A stretch of 32,239 bases of DNA from Campylobacteraceae bacterium (GTDB taxonomy: Bacteria; Campylobacterota; Campylobacteria; Campylobacterales; Campylobacteraceae), in the NCBI GenBank assembly GCA_031257555.1, contig JAIROK010000023.1, forward strand, positions 1 to 32,239. Direction: 5' to 3'. Positions 1 through 9,457 of the stretch are shown here, one piece after another. Both the position numbers and the translations under genes were made by a program. The notes beneath the pieces were generated by a model. The model searched no databases, was not told the origin of the DNA, and saw only the letters and a program-made list of their open reading frames with translations. Position 1 is the stretch's first letter; the number at the start of each line of letters is the position of its first letter.

Positions 1-789
1 ATGATATTTGAAAAGAGTTCCACAAGAACAAGAGTGAGCTTTGAAGTCGGAATTCATCAGCTTGGAGGCAAAGGACTGTTTTTATCGACAGATGATATAC
101 AGCTTGGACGCGGAGAGCCATTAAAAGATACGGCAAGGGTTTTAAGCCGAATGGTAGATATGGTAATGATAAGAACTTTTGGACAAGAGAGACTTGAGGA
201 GTTTGCAAAGTACTCGACGATTCCTTTGATAAGCGGACTTAGCGACACTTATCACCCAATGCAGCTTTTGGCTGATTATATGACTATTTGTGAATATGGT
301 AAAAATAAAGACTTGATAGTGGCATATGTAGGAGATGGCAATAATATCGCGAATTCATGGTTGATGCTCGCTTCAAAGATAGGGTTTGAATTTCGCATAT
401 CGACACCAAAAGGATACGAAGCAGACAAAAATGTTTTAAAAGATGCGTATGAGTTTGCAAAAAAAAGCGACTCAAAAATAGTTATATGCGAAAACCCCAA
501 AGATGCCGTCAAAGATGCCGGCGTTGTTACGACAGATACATGGGTATCTATGGGGCAAGAGAGTGAAAAGGAGAGGAGGATAAGGGACTTTGAAGGATTT
601 ATGGTTGATAGCAAGATGCTGGCTTTGGCACAAAAAGATGCAATGTTTTTGCACTGTTTGCCGGCATATAGAGGATATGAGGTGAGTGATGAAGTTTTTG
701 AAGAACATGCTAATGAGATATTTGACGAAGCTGAAAACAGACTGCATGTACAAAAAGCTGTTATGGTTTGGTTGGACGGGCAGAGGTAA
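1..789 (+). CDS. argF: Ornithine carbamoyltransferase, 5'-truncated by window edge
   Basis: This is the C-terminal roughly 260 residues of ornithine carbamoyltransferase, which joins carbamoyl phosphate and ornithine to give citrulline in cytoplasmic arginine synthesis. The carbamoyl-phosphate loop STRTR lies at about residues 7-11 of the visible part. In full-length enzymes of about 300-310 residues it lies about 45 residues from the N-terminus, so the true start is probably upstream of the window and the first ATG is internal. Further family marks are the SMGQE motif before the ornithine loop and the [10 protein letters not shown] signature with the catalytic Cys. The stop is followed 25 bases later by the start of a UPF0763 gene, and the hemN block follows. 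This order is familiar from Campylobacter. Function is near certain; only the start is missing. Confidence 0.95.
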   Translation: MIFEKSSTRTRVSFEVGIHQLGGKGLFLSTDDIQLGRGEPLKDTARVLSRMVDMVMIRTFGQERLEEFAKYSTIPLISGLSDTYHPMQLLADYMTICEYGKNKDLIVAYVGDGNNIANSWLMLASKIGFEFRISTPKGYEADKNVLKDAYEFAKKSDSKIVICENPKDAVKDAGVVTTDTWVSMGQESEKERRIRDFEGFMVDSKMLALAQKDAMFLHCLPAYRGYEVSDEVFEEHANEIFDEAENRLHVQKAVMVWLDGQR

Positions 790-814
790 AATTAATAAAA
801 AACGGATTGAAGAG

Positions 815-1321
815 ATGGACGAGAATAAAAATGAAATAGCACTGTATGATAAAATCGATACTATCTCCAAAAATATAGGTATTGGAGATAAAGATGATAA
901 AACAATACTTGAAGTGGAGCTTACGGAGAATCCAGATGTCAAATCTTTAAACCTTAAGAGTGGTAGTTGGGAAGCCAAAGAGCCGTGGTTTGTAATAGAT
1001 GAAAAGAAAAAAATACATACGCTTGTATCGTTGGACACACTGACAAAAATGGTAAATAACCTCAAAAATTTAGGGCAGGAAAATTTTGAATTAAGACTTG
1101 AAAAGACTATTTGGAAACATTTGCCTGTAGATTTTGGAGACGTTTGGGTGGTGGCTATGGACGAGATAAAAAATATGGCTAAAGAGAGTGATAATGCTCA
1201 AGCAGTCAGAATAGATATCGAAAGGCTTGTTGGAAATATCAAGAAAAAGTACCCGTCTTTATTTGTTGACTTAAAAGGGATTTATAACAATTTTATGCCA
1301 AATAGAGATTTGGGCAATTAA
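815..1321 (+). CDS. UPF0763 family protein of unknown function
   Basis: This is a 168-residue soluble protein without signal peptide or membrane segment, rich in Lys, Glu and Asp. It resembles the UPF0763 family found in Campylobacter and Helicobacter, where it commonly sits between argF and hemN. Its biochemical role is unknown to me. The reading frame is open further upstream into argF, but I chose the ATG at 815: it follows the argF stop directly, is preceded by a purine-rich GAAGAG stretch, and starts an acidic MDENKNEIALYDK segment. The central part carries a SWEAKEPWFVID segment. It ends 9 bases before the hemN ATG and is probably co-transcribed with argF and hemN. The family assignment rests on remembered synteny and composition. 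Confidence 0.8.
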   Translation: MDENKNEIALYDKIDTISKNIGIGDKDDKTILEVELTENPDVKSLNLKSGSWEAKEPWFVIDEKKKIHTLVSLDTLTKMVNNLKNLGQENFELRLEKTIWKHLPVDFGDVWVVAMDEIKNMAKESDNAQAVRIDIERLVGNIKKKYPSLFVDLKGIYNNFMPNRDLGN

Positions 1322-1330
1322 GAGATTTTG

Positions 1331-2698
1331 ATGATTGATTTTGAACAATTTGTAAAATATTCGAAACCAGGACCTCGTTATACAAGCTATCCGACGGCGC
1401 CTGAATTTAATGACAGTTTTGGTCTAAAAGAGTATGAAGAGATACTTAAGAACCAAAATAAAAACAAGAAATTATCACTGTATGTTCACATGCCTTTTTG
1501 CAGGTCTGCATGCTATTTTTGCGGCTGTAGCGTAGTTTATACCAGCAAAGAAGAGAAAAAAGAGCGATACATTGAATATCTTAAAAAAGAGCTTGCTATA
1601 CTTTCGCGTTTTCTTGATACTTCAAGAGAAGTTTTGCAATTGCATTTTGGCGGCGGAACACCAACTTTTTTTGATGCTTTACAGCTTGAAGATATCATCA
1701 AAACTATATGGAAAACATTTCCTAACTGTGCTAAAGATGCCGAGATAAGCTGCGAGATAGATCCGCGGTTTTTTACGGAAGAACAGATGAGGGTTTTAAA
1801 ACAGGGTGGATTTAATCGCATAAGTTTTGGAGTACAAGACTTTAACTTAAAAGTGCAAGAGGAGATTCATCGCATACAACCTTTTGAGATGACTGAAAAT
1901 GCTGTTTATATCGCACGGAAAGCAGGAATTGATTCTATAAATATGGATTTGATTTATGGACTTCCGTATCAAAGCCTTGAAACTTTTAAAGATACTTTGC
2001 AAAAATCTTTAAAGCTTGATATAGACAGATACGCCATTTTTAATTATGCGCATGTACCATGGATGAAAAAAACGATGAGAAAATTCGATGAAACTACGCT
2101 GCCCTGTCCAAAAGAGAAGTTGTTGATTATGCGCCATACTATCGATTTTTTAGAGTCAAACGGATATGTGATGATAGGCATGGATCATTTTGCAAAGCCA
2201 AAAGACGAGCTTTTTTTGGCTATTGAAAAGGGAGAACTTCATAGGAATTTTCAAGGATATACTACAAAAGGCGGAGCTGATTTGATAGGTATCGGACTTA
2301 CAAGTATAGGTGAAGGCGATAGATATTATGCGCAAAATTTTAGAGAGATGAGTGCTTACGAAAAGGCTATAGATGATGAGAGACTACCTGTTATGAGGGG
2401 ATTGATATTGAACGATGATGATGTAATTAGAAAAGCTGTGATTATGGAGATGATGAGTAATTGTAAGTTAAATATATCAAATATACAAGAACGTTTCCAT
2501 ATAGATTTTTTTAGTTATTTTAAAGATGAAGTGAAAGCTTTACAATCTTTTATTGATGAAGGAGTTGTGACTTTTGATAAGGATTTTTTACACGTAAGCA
2601 AGACGGGAACACTTCTTATACGAAATATCTGTATGCCCTTTGACGCATATCTAAAAATAGTGCCTGAAGAACTGCGCCGCTTCAGTAAAACAGTATGA
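1331..2698 (+). CDS. hemN: Oxygen-independent coproporphyrinogen III oxidase (radical SAM)
   Basis: The 455-residue protein matches the usual length of HemN (about 455-460). HemN oxidatively decarboxylates coproporphyrinogen III to protoporphyrinogen IX without oxygen, using S-adenosylmethionine and a [4Fe-4S] cluster. The cluster motif C-x3-C-x2-C-x-C is at residues 57-66 (PFCRSACYFCGC), the radical-SAM GGGTPTF glycine motif at about 107-113, and the N-terminal GPRYTSYPTAP segment is typical of true HemN rather than HemW. A TTG three bases earlier is possible, but the ATG at 1331 has an AAGAG ribosome site at 1320-1324 at normal spacing. The stop overlaps the next start as ATGA, so the two are translationally coupled. 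An oxygen-independent haem step fits a microaerophilic or anaerobic cell. Confidence 0.95.
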   Translation: MIDFEQFVKYSKPGPRYTSYPTAPEFNDSFGLKEYEEILKNQNKNKKLSLYVHMPFCRSACYFCGCSVVYTSKEEKKERYIEYLKKELAILSRFLDTSREVLQLHFGGGTPTFFDALQLEDIIKTIWKTFPNCAKDAEISCEIDPRFFTEEQMRVLKQGGFNRISFGVQDFNLKVQEEIHRIQPFEMTENAVYIARKAGIDSINMDLIYGLPYQSLETFKDTLQKSLKLDIDRYAIFNYAHVPWMKKTMRKFDETTLPCPKEKLLIMRHTIDFLESNGYVMIGMDHFAKPKDELFLAIEKGELHRNFQGYTTKGGADLIGIGLTSIGEGDRYYAQNFREMSAYEKAIDDERLPVMRGLILNDDDVIRKAVIMEMMSNCKLNISNIQERFHIDFFSYFKDEVKALQSFIDEGVVTFDKDFLHVSKTGTLLIRNICMPFDAYLKIVPEELRRFSKTV

Positions 2699-3975
2699 AT
2701 TTTGATTTTACAAAAACAAGCGAAGCTTGTGTAAAGTGCGGCAAGTGCGTTCCAAGCTGTACAATACACAAGATAAACAGCGATGAGGCTACAAGCCCAA
2801 GGGGATTTTTAGAGCTTGTCGGAGCACATCAACGCGGTGAATTAGAGCTTGACAAAAATGCCAAAGATATATTTGAAAAGTGTTTTTTATGCACCACATG
2901 TGTAAATATCTGTCCCACTTCTTTGCCGACTGATTTGGCTATAGAAAACATCCGTTTTAAAATAGCTGATCAATTTGGTATAGCATGGTTCAAAAGAGTT
3001 TACTTTTTTCTTTTAAGACATAGAAAAATTATGGATTTTTGTCTCTCTTTTGCATCTGTTTTTTTACCTGTTTTATTTAAAATAGACCACGAAGGGCAAT
3101 CGATGAAACCACGCTTTTCATTGCCTTTTGTTGGGAAAAGAGTATTTCCGCTTTTAAATAAGAGAAGCTTTTTACAGCGCCACAAAGAGGAGATAAAAAA
3201 TGGCTCTGATGCCAAAAAGGTTGCTTTATTTGTGGGTTGCTTTTCAAATTATCATTATACAAAAACAGCTGATAGCCTTCTTGAAATATTAAAAGCTTTA
3301 AAAATTAATGTTTTTATCCCAAATAAACAGCGTTGTTGCGGCGCGCCTGCTTTTTTTACGGGTGATTTTAAAACTGTAGACACCTTGATAAAGCAAAATG
3401 TGGAGCATTTCGAAACTTTTATAGATGATGTGGATGCTATCATAATACCTGAAGCCACATGTGCGGCTATGATAAAAGAGGATTGGGGACGTTTTATGCA
3501 AGAACAGCCCGAATGGCTAAAAAGAGTCGAGAAGATAACCTCAAAAGTATTTATGGCAAGCGAGTGGCTATATAGCAGGACAAATCTTTTAGAGTTTCTT
3601 AAAAATTTACATGTGAACAAAAAAGAGAGCATTACTTATCATGACCCGTGTCACGCAAGAAAAGTTCTGAAAATCTTTAAAGAGCCGCGCGGACTTTTGG
3701 CTGAAAATTATGAACTTGTAGAGATGAGCGATTCTAATCAATGCTGTGGTTTTGGTGGTGTTACGATACAAAGTGAAAAGTTTGAATTGGCTAAAATGGC
3801 AGTAAAACCAAAAGTAGAGATGATAAAAGAGACCAAAGCGAAAGTTCTTAGTGCCGAATGCGGTGCGTGCCGAATGCAGCTTACAAATGCTTTGGATTGC
3901 GATGGGGCAGATGTGAAATTTAAACATCCGCTGGAGTTGATAGCCAAAGCAATACGAGAATGCAAAAAAAATTAA
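2695..3975 (+). CDS. GlcF/GlpC-like Fe-S protein with two 4Fe-4S and two CCG domains
   Basis: This 426-residue soluble Fe-S electron-transfer protein belongs to the family of glycolate oxidase GlcF, GlpC and LutA. Two ferredoxin-type [4Fe-4S] motifs are seen: C12-x2-C15-x2-C18-x3-C22 and C63-x2-C66-x2-C69-x3-C73. They are followed by two cysteine-rich CCG domains, with CCG at 214-216 and 350-352. The second CCG domain has its full set (C319, CCG, C389-x2-C392). In the first, the final CxxC reads C256-A-A-M, so one ligand is absent. It overlaps hemN by 4 bases (ATGA). A similar protein follows hemN in Campylobacter as I recall it. The physiological substrate and partner dehydrogenase are not evident here, and no FAD subunit is adjacent. 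Confidence 0.85.
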   Translation: MNFDFTKTSEACVKCGKCVPSCTIHKINSDEATSPRGFLELVGAHQRGELELDKNAKDIFEKCFLCTTCVNICPTSLPTDLAIENIRFKIADQFGIAWFKRVYFFLLRHRKIMDFCLSFASVFLPVLFKIDHEGQSMKPRFSLPFVGKRVFPLLNKRSFLQRHKEEIKNGSDAKKVALFVGCFSNYHYTKTADSLLEILKALKINVFIPNKQRCCGAPAFFTGDFKTVDTLIKQNVEHFETFIDDVDAIIIPEATCAAMIKEDWGRFMQEQPEWLKRVEKITSKVFMASEWLYSRTNLLEFLKNLHVNKKESITYHDPCHARKVLKIFKEPRGLLAENYELVEMSDSNQCCGFGGVTIQSEKFELAKMAVKPKVEMIKETKAKVLSAECGACRMQLTNALDCDGADVKFKHPLELIAKAIRECKKN

Positions 3976-4062
3976 AAATTGATGAATTTTTGTTTTTGTA
4001 AAAATGAGACAAATAAGCAATTTTGATATAGTGTTTGTATTGTTCCGCCTTTAGTTTTTTAT

Positions 4063-4085
4063 TTAGGGGGAGTTGCTCTCCCTAA
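4063..4085. terminator. Stem-loop between the hemN block and the response regulator
   Basis: TTAGGGGGAG and CTCTCCCTAA form a 10-bp stem (one G-U pair) around a TTG loop, 87 bases after the stop of the Fe-S protein gene. No clean T-run follows on either strand, so it is a weak intrinsic terminator at best. It is placed where the plus-strand operon and the converging response-regulator transcript would both end. Confidence 0.45.
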
Positions 4086-4183
4086 CCGCATTTTGTATGA
4101 TAGTTTGATGCAAATCAAAAGGCGATATTTGCATATATTGAAAAATACCAATCCAAAGTTTAGATTACGGGATAATTGCACAT

Positions 4184-4870
4184 TTATTGCAATTTATTTT
4201 TATCAAAAAAGTATTTTTTATTTTGAAGTTTGACTAATATACCGTTGTCTAAAAGTTGCCTAAATATATTTCCGACCGTGTTTTTATCTACATTTACATG
4301 TTTGGCAACATCATCATAAGAGCGGTTTAAAACGCTATACTCATCAAGGTTTTTCATGATAAAGAATACGACTTCTATTTGTTTGTTGTTTGTTATCGTT
4401 GTTACCGTTTTAACTGTATTGTGAAAGTGCCCTATCTCTTTTTGCTGAATTTTTGGTAGCAATGTATCGTATAGGCAATTTAAGAGATTTTTTGCATTTA
4501 TTGGTTTTACAATATAACTTTCAGCATTTAGTTTTATTGCATCAAGCATGATATTGATATCACTAAAAACACTCGTGAGAATAATGGGAGTTTCTAATTT
4601 AAGATTAAAACGCATGTGTCCTAAAAAATCTAAAGAATTTTCATCTTTTAGCATTATATCTGATATTATAGCATCTATATTTTCATTATTTATTATATTG
4701 TAAGCTTCTTTTGTATTTAATGCACCATAAACTTTTTTGACAAAATCACTTAAAATATTAGAAGTATGCTTAAATAGATTTAACTCATCTTCTATATATA
4801 ATACATTAAATTGTCCCAATAGATTGTAGTCGCGTTTATGTTTATCATTTTTTAGAACAGTATTCTCCAA
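4184..4870 (-). CDS. Orphan response regulator, receiver plus helix-turn-helix-like C-terminus
   Basis: This is a 228-residue two-component response regulator. Residues 22-135 form a receiver domain: acidic pair E27-D28, phosphoacceptor D71 (IISDIMLKD), switch T99 (IILTS) and K122 (YIVKPIN). The C-terminal part (about 150-228) contains a probable winged helix, with YDDVAKHVNVDKNTVGNIFR resembling a recognition helix, so it is probably a DNA-binding regulator. It is not clearly of the OmpR or NarL type. The start is a TTG, chosen because AAAGGAG lies 7 bases upstream and no ATG is close by. No histidine kinase gene is adjacent. It is the nearest regulator downstream of the urease operon on the same strand, but 1.2 kb of AT-rich DNA separates them, so a link to urea metabolism is only a guess. 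Confidence 0.8.
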   Translation of the reverse strand: MENTVLKNDKHKRDYNLLGQFNVLYIEDELNLFKHTSNILSDFVKKVYGALNTKEAYNIINNENIDAIISDIMLKDENSLDFLGHMRFNLKLETPIILTSVFSDINIMLDAIKLNAESYIVKPINAKNLLNCLYDTLLPKIQQKEIGHFHNTVKTVTTITNNKQIEVVFFIMKNLDEYSVLNRSYDDVAKHVNVDKNTVGNIFRQLLDNGILVKLQNKKYFFDKNKLQ

Positions 4871-6050
4871 GTTTTTGCTCCTTTAATATACAAATTTGCT
4901 TAAGTCAAAATAGCACCTAAATATCGAATTTATGCGAGCAACTATATATCATTAGGCATAATTTTTAGATTAAACGAAAAGATTATATCTTAATTTAACT
5001 TAATATTATATTTGATTACAATAATTTGAATTTGGATTAATAATTAAAGGATAATTGTTTATTATTATTGCTGATACATTCATTATGCACTTTAAAATTA
5101 TATATTTGTATTATCGATATTTTTATTTTTAATGATATTTGAAACTTATTTTTTATTTTGTTTTTAATTTTTTCTATTTTCATATCTTTTTTTAAGCATT
5201 CTTTTTGTTTTCATATCATGATTTATTAATTAATATCTATTAATTATTATCTTTGTTAATTTTAGTAAATACTAAAGACACATGAATTAATTATAATTAT
5301 GATTAATTTTATTATTATAATATTTTTGTTAATAACTAATAAAATTAATATTAAATAATACTCCAATGTTTTTCAATACTATGTGATAGTAAATGCAGAT
5401 GATACATTTCTTAAGAGCCATTATTTAAAAGGCAAACCCTTTTATTTATTTAAAAATTTTAAAAAAACTTTTATATTAAATATTTAAGAAAATATACAGT
5501 AAAAATTATTTCTTTTTTTATCGCAAAGGAATGGAAATTTGCAAAATATATTTTTAAGCATGCGATTGATTGCATGAGATATATTTTAAAAAATTTAAAA
5601 CAGCTGTTTTTGTTGTTTGTAAATTATGTATCATATTTGTATCAAGGCGATGAAATATTTTTATTATTGAACGAAATGGTATTGTGCAATGTGATACAGT
5701 TTAAGATAAGATTGGTAGTTATGAATTTGCGTTTTTTTTAGACGGTATTCTATTTTAGTGAAATCACAAGAACGGTTTATAGGAAAGCCAATCTTTAAAT
5801 TATTTTGCACGGACAAAATGAAATCTATTGCCTAAAATACATCAAAAAACAAAACAATCATGCCAAGCTTTATCATTGTATCCGGCTATTGTAAAAATGC
5901 TGTCTTTTTAAAATCGCAAAAACAGCCGCAAATCTATACTTTGTAAGTTTTGCGTACAAATATATATCGCTACTGTTTATTTTAAGCTTTAAATTATCTA
6001 TTTTTTTGATTATGCTGCCCACAAACAAGAGACATAGGGCTTCGAAGAAA
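4871..6050. other. AT-rich intergenic stretch without convincing genes
   Basis: These 1180 bases lie between the response regulator and ureG and are strongly A+T-rich, especially about 4970-5520, where runs of TTAATTATTA-like sequence dominate. I find no protein with a ribosome site, no tRNA and no long exact repeat. On the minus strand next to ureG (about 5890-6050) a frame stays open for about 60 codons but has no ATG start or recognisable motif, so it may be a remnant. The stretch presumably carries the promoter of the response regulator and the end of the urease transcript. Confidence 0.5.
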
Positions 6051-6641
6051 CTAACTCAAAGCCTCCACCCACTCTTTTATCTGCAAAAGCGAATTTGGTT
6101 CTTTTTTTGAGACAAATACAAAAGGTCTGTTTTGTCTGGCATTTTTGACGTCTTGTAACATAAGGTTCAAATCAACATCCACAAACGGCGCTAAATCTGT
6201 TTTGTTTACGACAAGCAGGTCGCAAAATGCAAGCCCCGCTCCTTTTTTGCGCGGTATATCACCTCCTTGCGCTACGTCTATCACGTACATGTAAAAATCC
6301 ACAAGTTCATATGAAAATGTGGTTGAGAGATTGTCCCCGCCGCTCTCTACAAAAATTATTTGAGGGCTAAACGCTCTTTCAAGCTCTTCGCACGCTTTTT
6401 TATTCATGGATATATCATCCCTGATAGCAGTATGCGGACAGCCTCCGGTCTCCACGCCTACTATCATTTCGCTTGGTATGTCAAGTCTGCTTTTTAGATA
6501 ATTGGCATCCTCTTTTGTGTAGATATCGTTTGTAACTATGGCTATTTTAAATCTTTCTTGAAGTATTTTTGCAAGCTCTTCAATGATAGACGTTTTGCCG
6601 CTGCCAACAGGTCCTGCCACACCGATTTTAATCGCGTTCAT
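6051..6641 (-). CDS. ureG: Urease accessory GTPase UreG
   Basis: This is a 196-residue SIMIBI-class GTPase that hydrolyses GTP to drive nickel delivery into apo-urease, working with UreF, UreD/H and UreE. The P-loop GPVGSGKTS is at residues 10-18. The metal-binding Cys-Pro-His motif (GGCPHTAIRDD) is present, followed by the FVESGGDNL switch segment and the VNKTDLAP guanine-specificity motif. Length is normal for the family. The ATG at 6641 follows an AAGGAG site 5 bases upstream and lies 8 bases after the ureF stop. It is the last recognised gene of the urea operon; no nickel transporter gene follows in the window. Confidence 0.96.
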   Translation of the reverse strand: MNAIKIGVAGPVGSGKTSIIEELAKILQERFKIAIVTNDIYTKEDANYLKSRLDIPSEMIVGVETGGCPHTAIRDDISMNKKACEELERAFSPQIIFVESGGDNLSTTFSYELVDFYMYVIDVAQGGDIPRKKGAGLAFCDLLVVNKTDLAPFVDVDLNLMLQDVKNARQNRPFVFVSKKEPNSLLQIKEWVEALS

Positions 6642-6649
6642 TTTGCTCC

Positions 6650-7336
6650 TTAAGTCATAAATAGTCTTGGTTCGACACTTTTGTGCATATAAACCACAAA
6701 ATCAAAAATCGGATTGAAATTTGACAAATCCGTATCAATATCTTTAATCTGCCGTCTTAAAAAATCGTCCATTGAAAAAAGTATCTGCTGTATTTGAGAG
6801 GGTTTGATTTTGGAGATTTTAAGAGATGAGGCGGCTATATTTATCAGATTTTTTTTACTCCAAAACAGCATAAAATCCTCTTTTGCCATACCCAAATCAT
6901 AAGCCAAAAGAGACAGCAACACTATCTCATTGCACGGCGTTTGTTCTGTTTTTACGCTTTCAAAGTAGAGTTTCGTGATTTTTTTCTTTGGCTTTAAATG
7001 CTCCAAATGTGAAAAATAGTTTTTGCCGATAGTTTTATAAGCTTTGGCAAAAGCGTGAGAGTACATGGAGGAAAATTTAACGTCAAGTCTTAAAAGCGGG
7101 TTTAAAGAGCCGCTTTTGGCGTATTTATAGACTTTCAAAATCGTTGGAAATTCCATCTTTAAATGTTGATATATGACGATATTTTCCAAAAACCTTTTTA
7201 AATCTTTAGCGTTTTTTACAATCCCCATATGTGGTTCTAGCCCAAACGAATGCGCAAATGTGCCCGAAGGAAAAGAGGAGTCAAAGATTTGGATAAACTT
7301 TAGTAACGCTTCAGTGCGCGTGGTGTGACATGGCAT
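6650..7336 (-). CDS. ureF: Urease accessory protein UreF
   Basis: This 228-residue UreF is an all-helical partner that joins UreD/H and UreG in the urease activation complex. The segment FDSSFPSGTFAHSFGLE near the N-terminus is the family hallmark, and a TEQTPCNEIVLLSLLAYDLG-like stretch lies in the middle. Length is typical (about 225-255). The start codon lies 26 bases inside ureE in another frame, so the two are coupled; no better start is seen downstream. Sequence divergence is high, as usual for UreF, and the identity rests on the N-terminal motif plus position between ureE and ureG. Confidence 0.93.
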   Translation of the reverse strand: MPCHTTRTEALLKFIQIFDSSFPSGTFAHSFGLEPHMGIVKNAKDLKRFLENIVIYQHLKMEFPTILKVYKYAKSGSLNPLLRLDVKFSSMYSHAFAKAYKTIGKNYFSHLEHLKPKKKITKLYFESVKTEQTPCNEIVLLSLLAYDLGMAKEDFMLFWSKKNLINIAASSLKISKIKPSQIQQILFSMDDFLRRQIKDIDTDLSNFNPIFDFVVYMHKSVEPRLFMT

Positions 7337-7745
7337 TTTGACGAAATACTCCGGATACTTTTTCTATGCTTACATTTTCATTGTATGAAAGCGAATGTAT
7401 GATGTCCCCAAGCGACGAGTCGTTTAAAACGGTGATGCTAAGTTCTTCTATATAGACAGGCTGATGGCGGTTGCCTATCTCATATGCCGTTTTTGCATAG
7501 TCTAATATATTTTTAAATTTCAATACAAAAAGCTCATCTTCTTTTATATTGATTTTGATTTTATAACCGTCTTCGGATATGAGGATATCGCCGTTATTTA
7601 GACTGTGCGGCTGTGTTTTCAGTATAAACTCTACTCCTTTTTCGCTTATTGCCGAGAGATTTGGCTTTCTTATATCAAACCATGAGAGCAAAACGGTATC
7701 GTCTGCGCTTTGTAAGTTTTCAATTTTAACTATCCTTTTTATCAT
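7311..7745 (-). CDS. ureE: Urease accessory protein UreE, nickel metallochaperone
   Basis: This 144-residue UreE is a cytoplasmic nickel chaperone that hands Ni2+ to the UreG/F/D complex. The N-terminal peptide-binding domain includes SWFDIRKPNLSA, and the C-terminal metal-binding domain carries the family segment AYEIGNRHQPVYI, with the conserved His at the dimer interface. The C-terminus ends in a short SHHAH rather than the long polyhistidine tail of Klebsiella UreE, so storage capacity is probably small. The ATG is preceded by AAGGAT. It lies 11 bases after ureC and overlaps ureF by 26 bases. Confidence 0.93.
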   Translation of the reverse strand: MIKRIVKIENLQSADDTVLLSWFDIRKPNLSAISEKGVEFILKTQPHSLNNGDILISEDGYKIKINIKEDELFVLKFKNILDYAKTAYEIGNRHQPVYIEELSITVLNDSSLGDIIHSLSYNENVSIEKVSGVFRQNAMSHHAH

Positions 7746-7756
7746 TTGCCGTATCC

Positions 7757-9457
7757 TTATAGAAAATATTTTCTTGCCAAAGATACGCTTGCGGCAAAAG
7801 CAGACGTTATAAGTTTGCCGTTTATAAAAACGTCATAAGTTTCAGGATCTATTTTGATATCTCCGATGAAGTCGTTTAGCTTCATATCTTTTTTGGTAAT
7901 ACTTCGCGTATTTTTGACTGCTAAAAAGCGTTTATCGGATTTTGGCAGGCTTTTTGCACTGTTTTCAAATGCATATTTTGAGACAAAAATCGCACTCGTT
8001 GCCGCTGCGGCTTTGCCTAAAGAGCCAAACATGGGTCTGTATAAATTGGGTTCAGGCGTGGGGATAGAAGCGTTAGAATCGCCCATTATGCTAAGTGCGG
8101 CGAAACCTCCTTTGATGATAATTTCAGGCTTTACTCCAAAAAACGCTCTGTTCCAAAGTACCAAATCCGCCATTTTGCCGACTTCCACACTGCCTACATA
8201 TTCATCTATGCCACATGCAATTGCGGGATTTATCGTATATTTGGCGATATATCTCTTAATGCGGTTGTTGTCGTCTTTATCGCTGTCTCCTTCCAAAGCT
8301 CCGCGCTGTTTTTTCATACAGTCTGCCACTTGCCAAGTTCTTATGATAACCTCTCCAACACGTCCCATAGCCTGCGAATCCGAACTTGTTATAGAGATAG
8401 CTCCTATATCGTGCAGTACGTCTTCTGCGGCTATCGTTTTGCCTCTTATCCTGCTCTCTGCAAAACTTACGTCTTCGGGGATTTTGGGACTTAAGTGATG
8501 ACAGACCATAAGCATATCAAGATGTTCTTCAAGTGTGTTTTTTGTATAGGGCAGGGTGGGATTTGTGGAAGAGGGCAGTATGTTTGAAAGCCCCGCTACT
8601 TTCATGATATCGGGTGCGTGTCCGCCGCCGGCTCCTTCGGAATGAAATGCGTGTATAGTGCGTCCTTTGAAAGCGGCTATCGTATTGTCTATAAAGCCCG
8701 CTTCGTTTAATGTGTCCGTATGAATAGCAGTTTGCACGTCAAAATCATCTGCAACTTTTAAGCACATATCTATAGCGTTTGGTGTTGAACCCCAATCTTC
8801 GTGAAGTTTCAATCCCATAGCGCCTGCCATTATTTGCTCTTGCAAAGCGTAATAGGAGCTGCAATTTCCCTTGCCCATAAAGCCGAAATTTAAAGGACTG
8901 TCATTTACAGACTGCATCATTTTATGAATATTCCAGCCCCCAGGCGTGCATGTAGTTGCATTTGTTCCTGTATTTGGTCCCGTGCCTCCGCCTATCATAG
9001 TAGTAATGCCGCTTGCAAATGCCGTATCGATTTGCCCTGGGGATATGAAATGGATATGAGTATCTATGCCGCCTGCGGTGATTATCTTCCCTTCGGCTGA
9101 TAAAATTTCAGTATTTACGCCTATCTCCAAGCCCTCTGTGATATCGTTTGTGATGTTTGGATTGCCGGATTTGCCGATAGCTGAAATGATGCCGTCTTTT
9201 ATGCCTATATCGGCTTTATAAATGCCTGTGTAGTCTATGATGATAGCATTTGTGATGACAAGATCGGGAGAGTTTATCGCCGTTGGCGATTGGCTCATGC
9301 CGTCTCTTATCGTTTTTCCGCCGCCAAATTTACTCTCTTCGCCGTAAAGCGTGAAATCTTTCTCTATTTTCGCGACAAGCGAAGTGTCGGCAAGTCTAAA
9401 TCTGTCGTTTGTCGTAGGTCCGTACATGGAAGCGTATTTTGATTTGGATATTTTCAT
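7757..9457 (-). CDS. ureC: Urease catalytic (alpha) subunit
   Basis: This is the 566-residue catalytic subunit, called UreB in Helicobacter and UreC elsewhere. It splits urea to ammonia and carbamate at a two-nickel centre. All active-site residues can be located: H134 and H136 (IDTHIH), the carbamylated lysine K217 (GLKLHEDWG), H246, H272, the mobile-flap C319-H320 (MVCHHL) and D360. Their numbering is offset by two from H. pylori UreB as I know it. There is no truncation. The ATG overlaps the ureAB stop as ATGA. The intact site and full set of accessory genes argue for an active enzyme. Confidence 0.98.
   Translation of the reverse strand: MKISKSKYASMYGPTTNDRFRLADTSLVAKIEKDFTLYGEESKFGGGKTIRDGMSQSPTAINSPDLVITNAIIIDYTGIYKADIGIKDGIISAIGKSGNPNITNDITEGLEIGVNTEILSAEGKIITAGGIDTHIHFISPGQIDTAFASGITTMIGGGTGPNTGTNATTCTPGGWNIHKMMQSVNDSPLNFGFMGKGNCSSYYALQEQIMAGAMGLKLHEDWGSTPNAIDMCLKVADDFDVQTAIHTDTLNEAGFIDNTIAAFKGRTIHAFHSEGAGGGHAPDIMKVAGLSNILPSSTNPTLPYTKNTLEEHLDMLMVCHHLSPKIPEDVSFAESRIRGKTIAAEDVLHDIGAISITSSDSQAMGRVGEVIIRTWQVADCMKKQRGALEGDSDKDDNNRIKRYIAKYTINPAIACGIDEYVGSVEVGKMADLVLWNRAFFGVKPEIIIKGGFAALSIMGDSNASIPTPEPNLYRPMFGSLGKAAAATSAIFVSKYAFENSAKSLPKSDKRFLAVKNTRSITKKDMKLNDFIGDIKIDPETYDVFINGKLITSAFAASVSLARKYFL

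Noticed and set aside
472-1065. A 197-codon minus-strand frame over argF and UPF0763
   Set aside because: It is a shadow of well-identified plus-strand genes and has low-complexity Ser/Phe/Leu composition.
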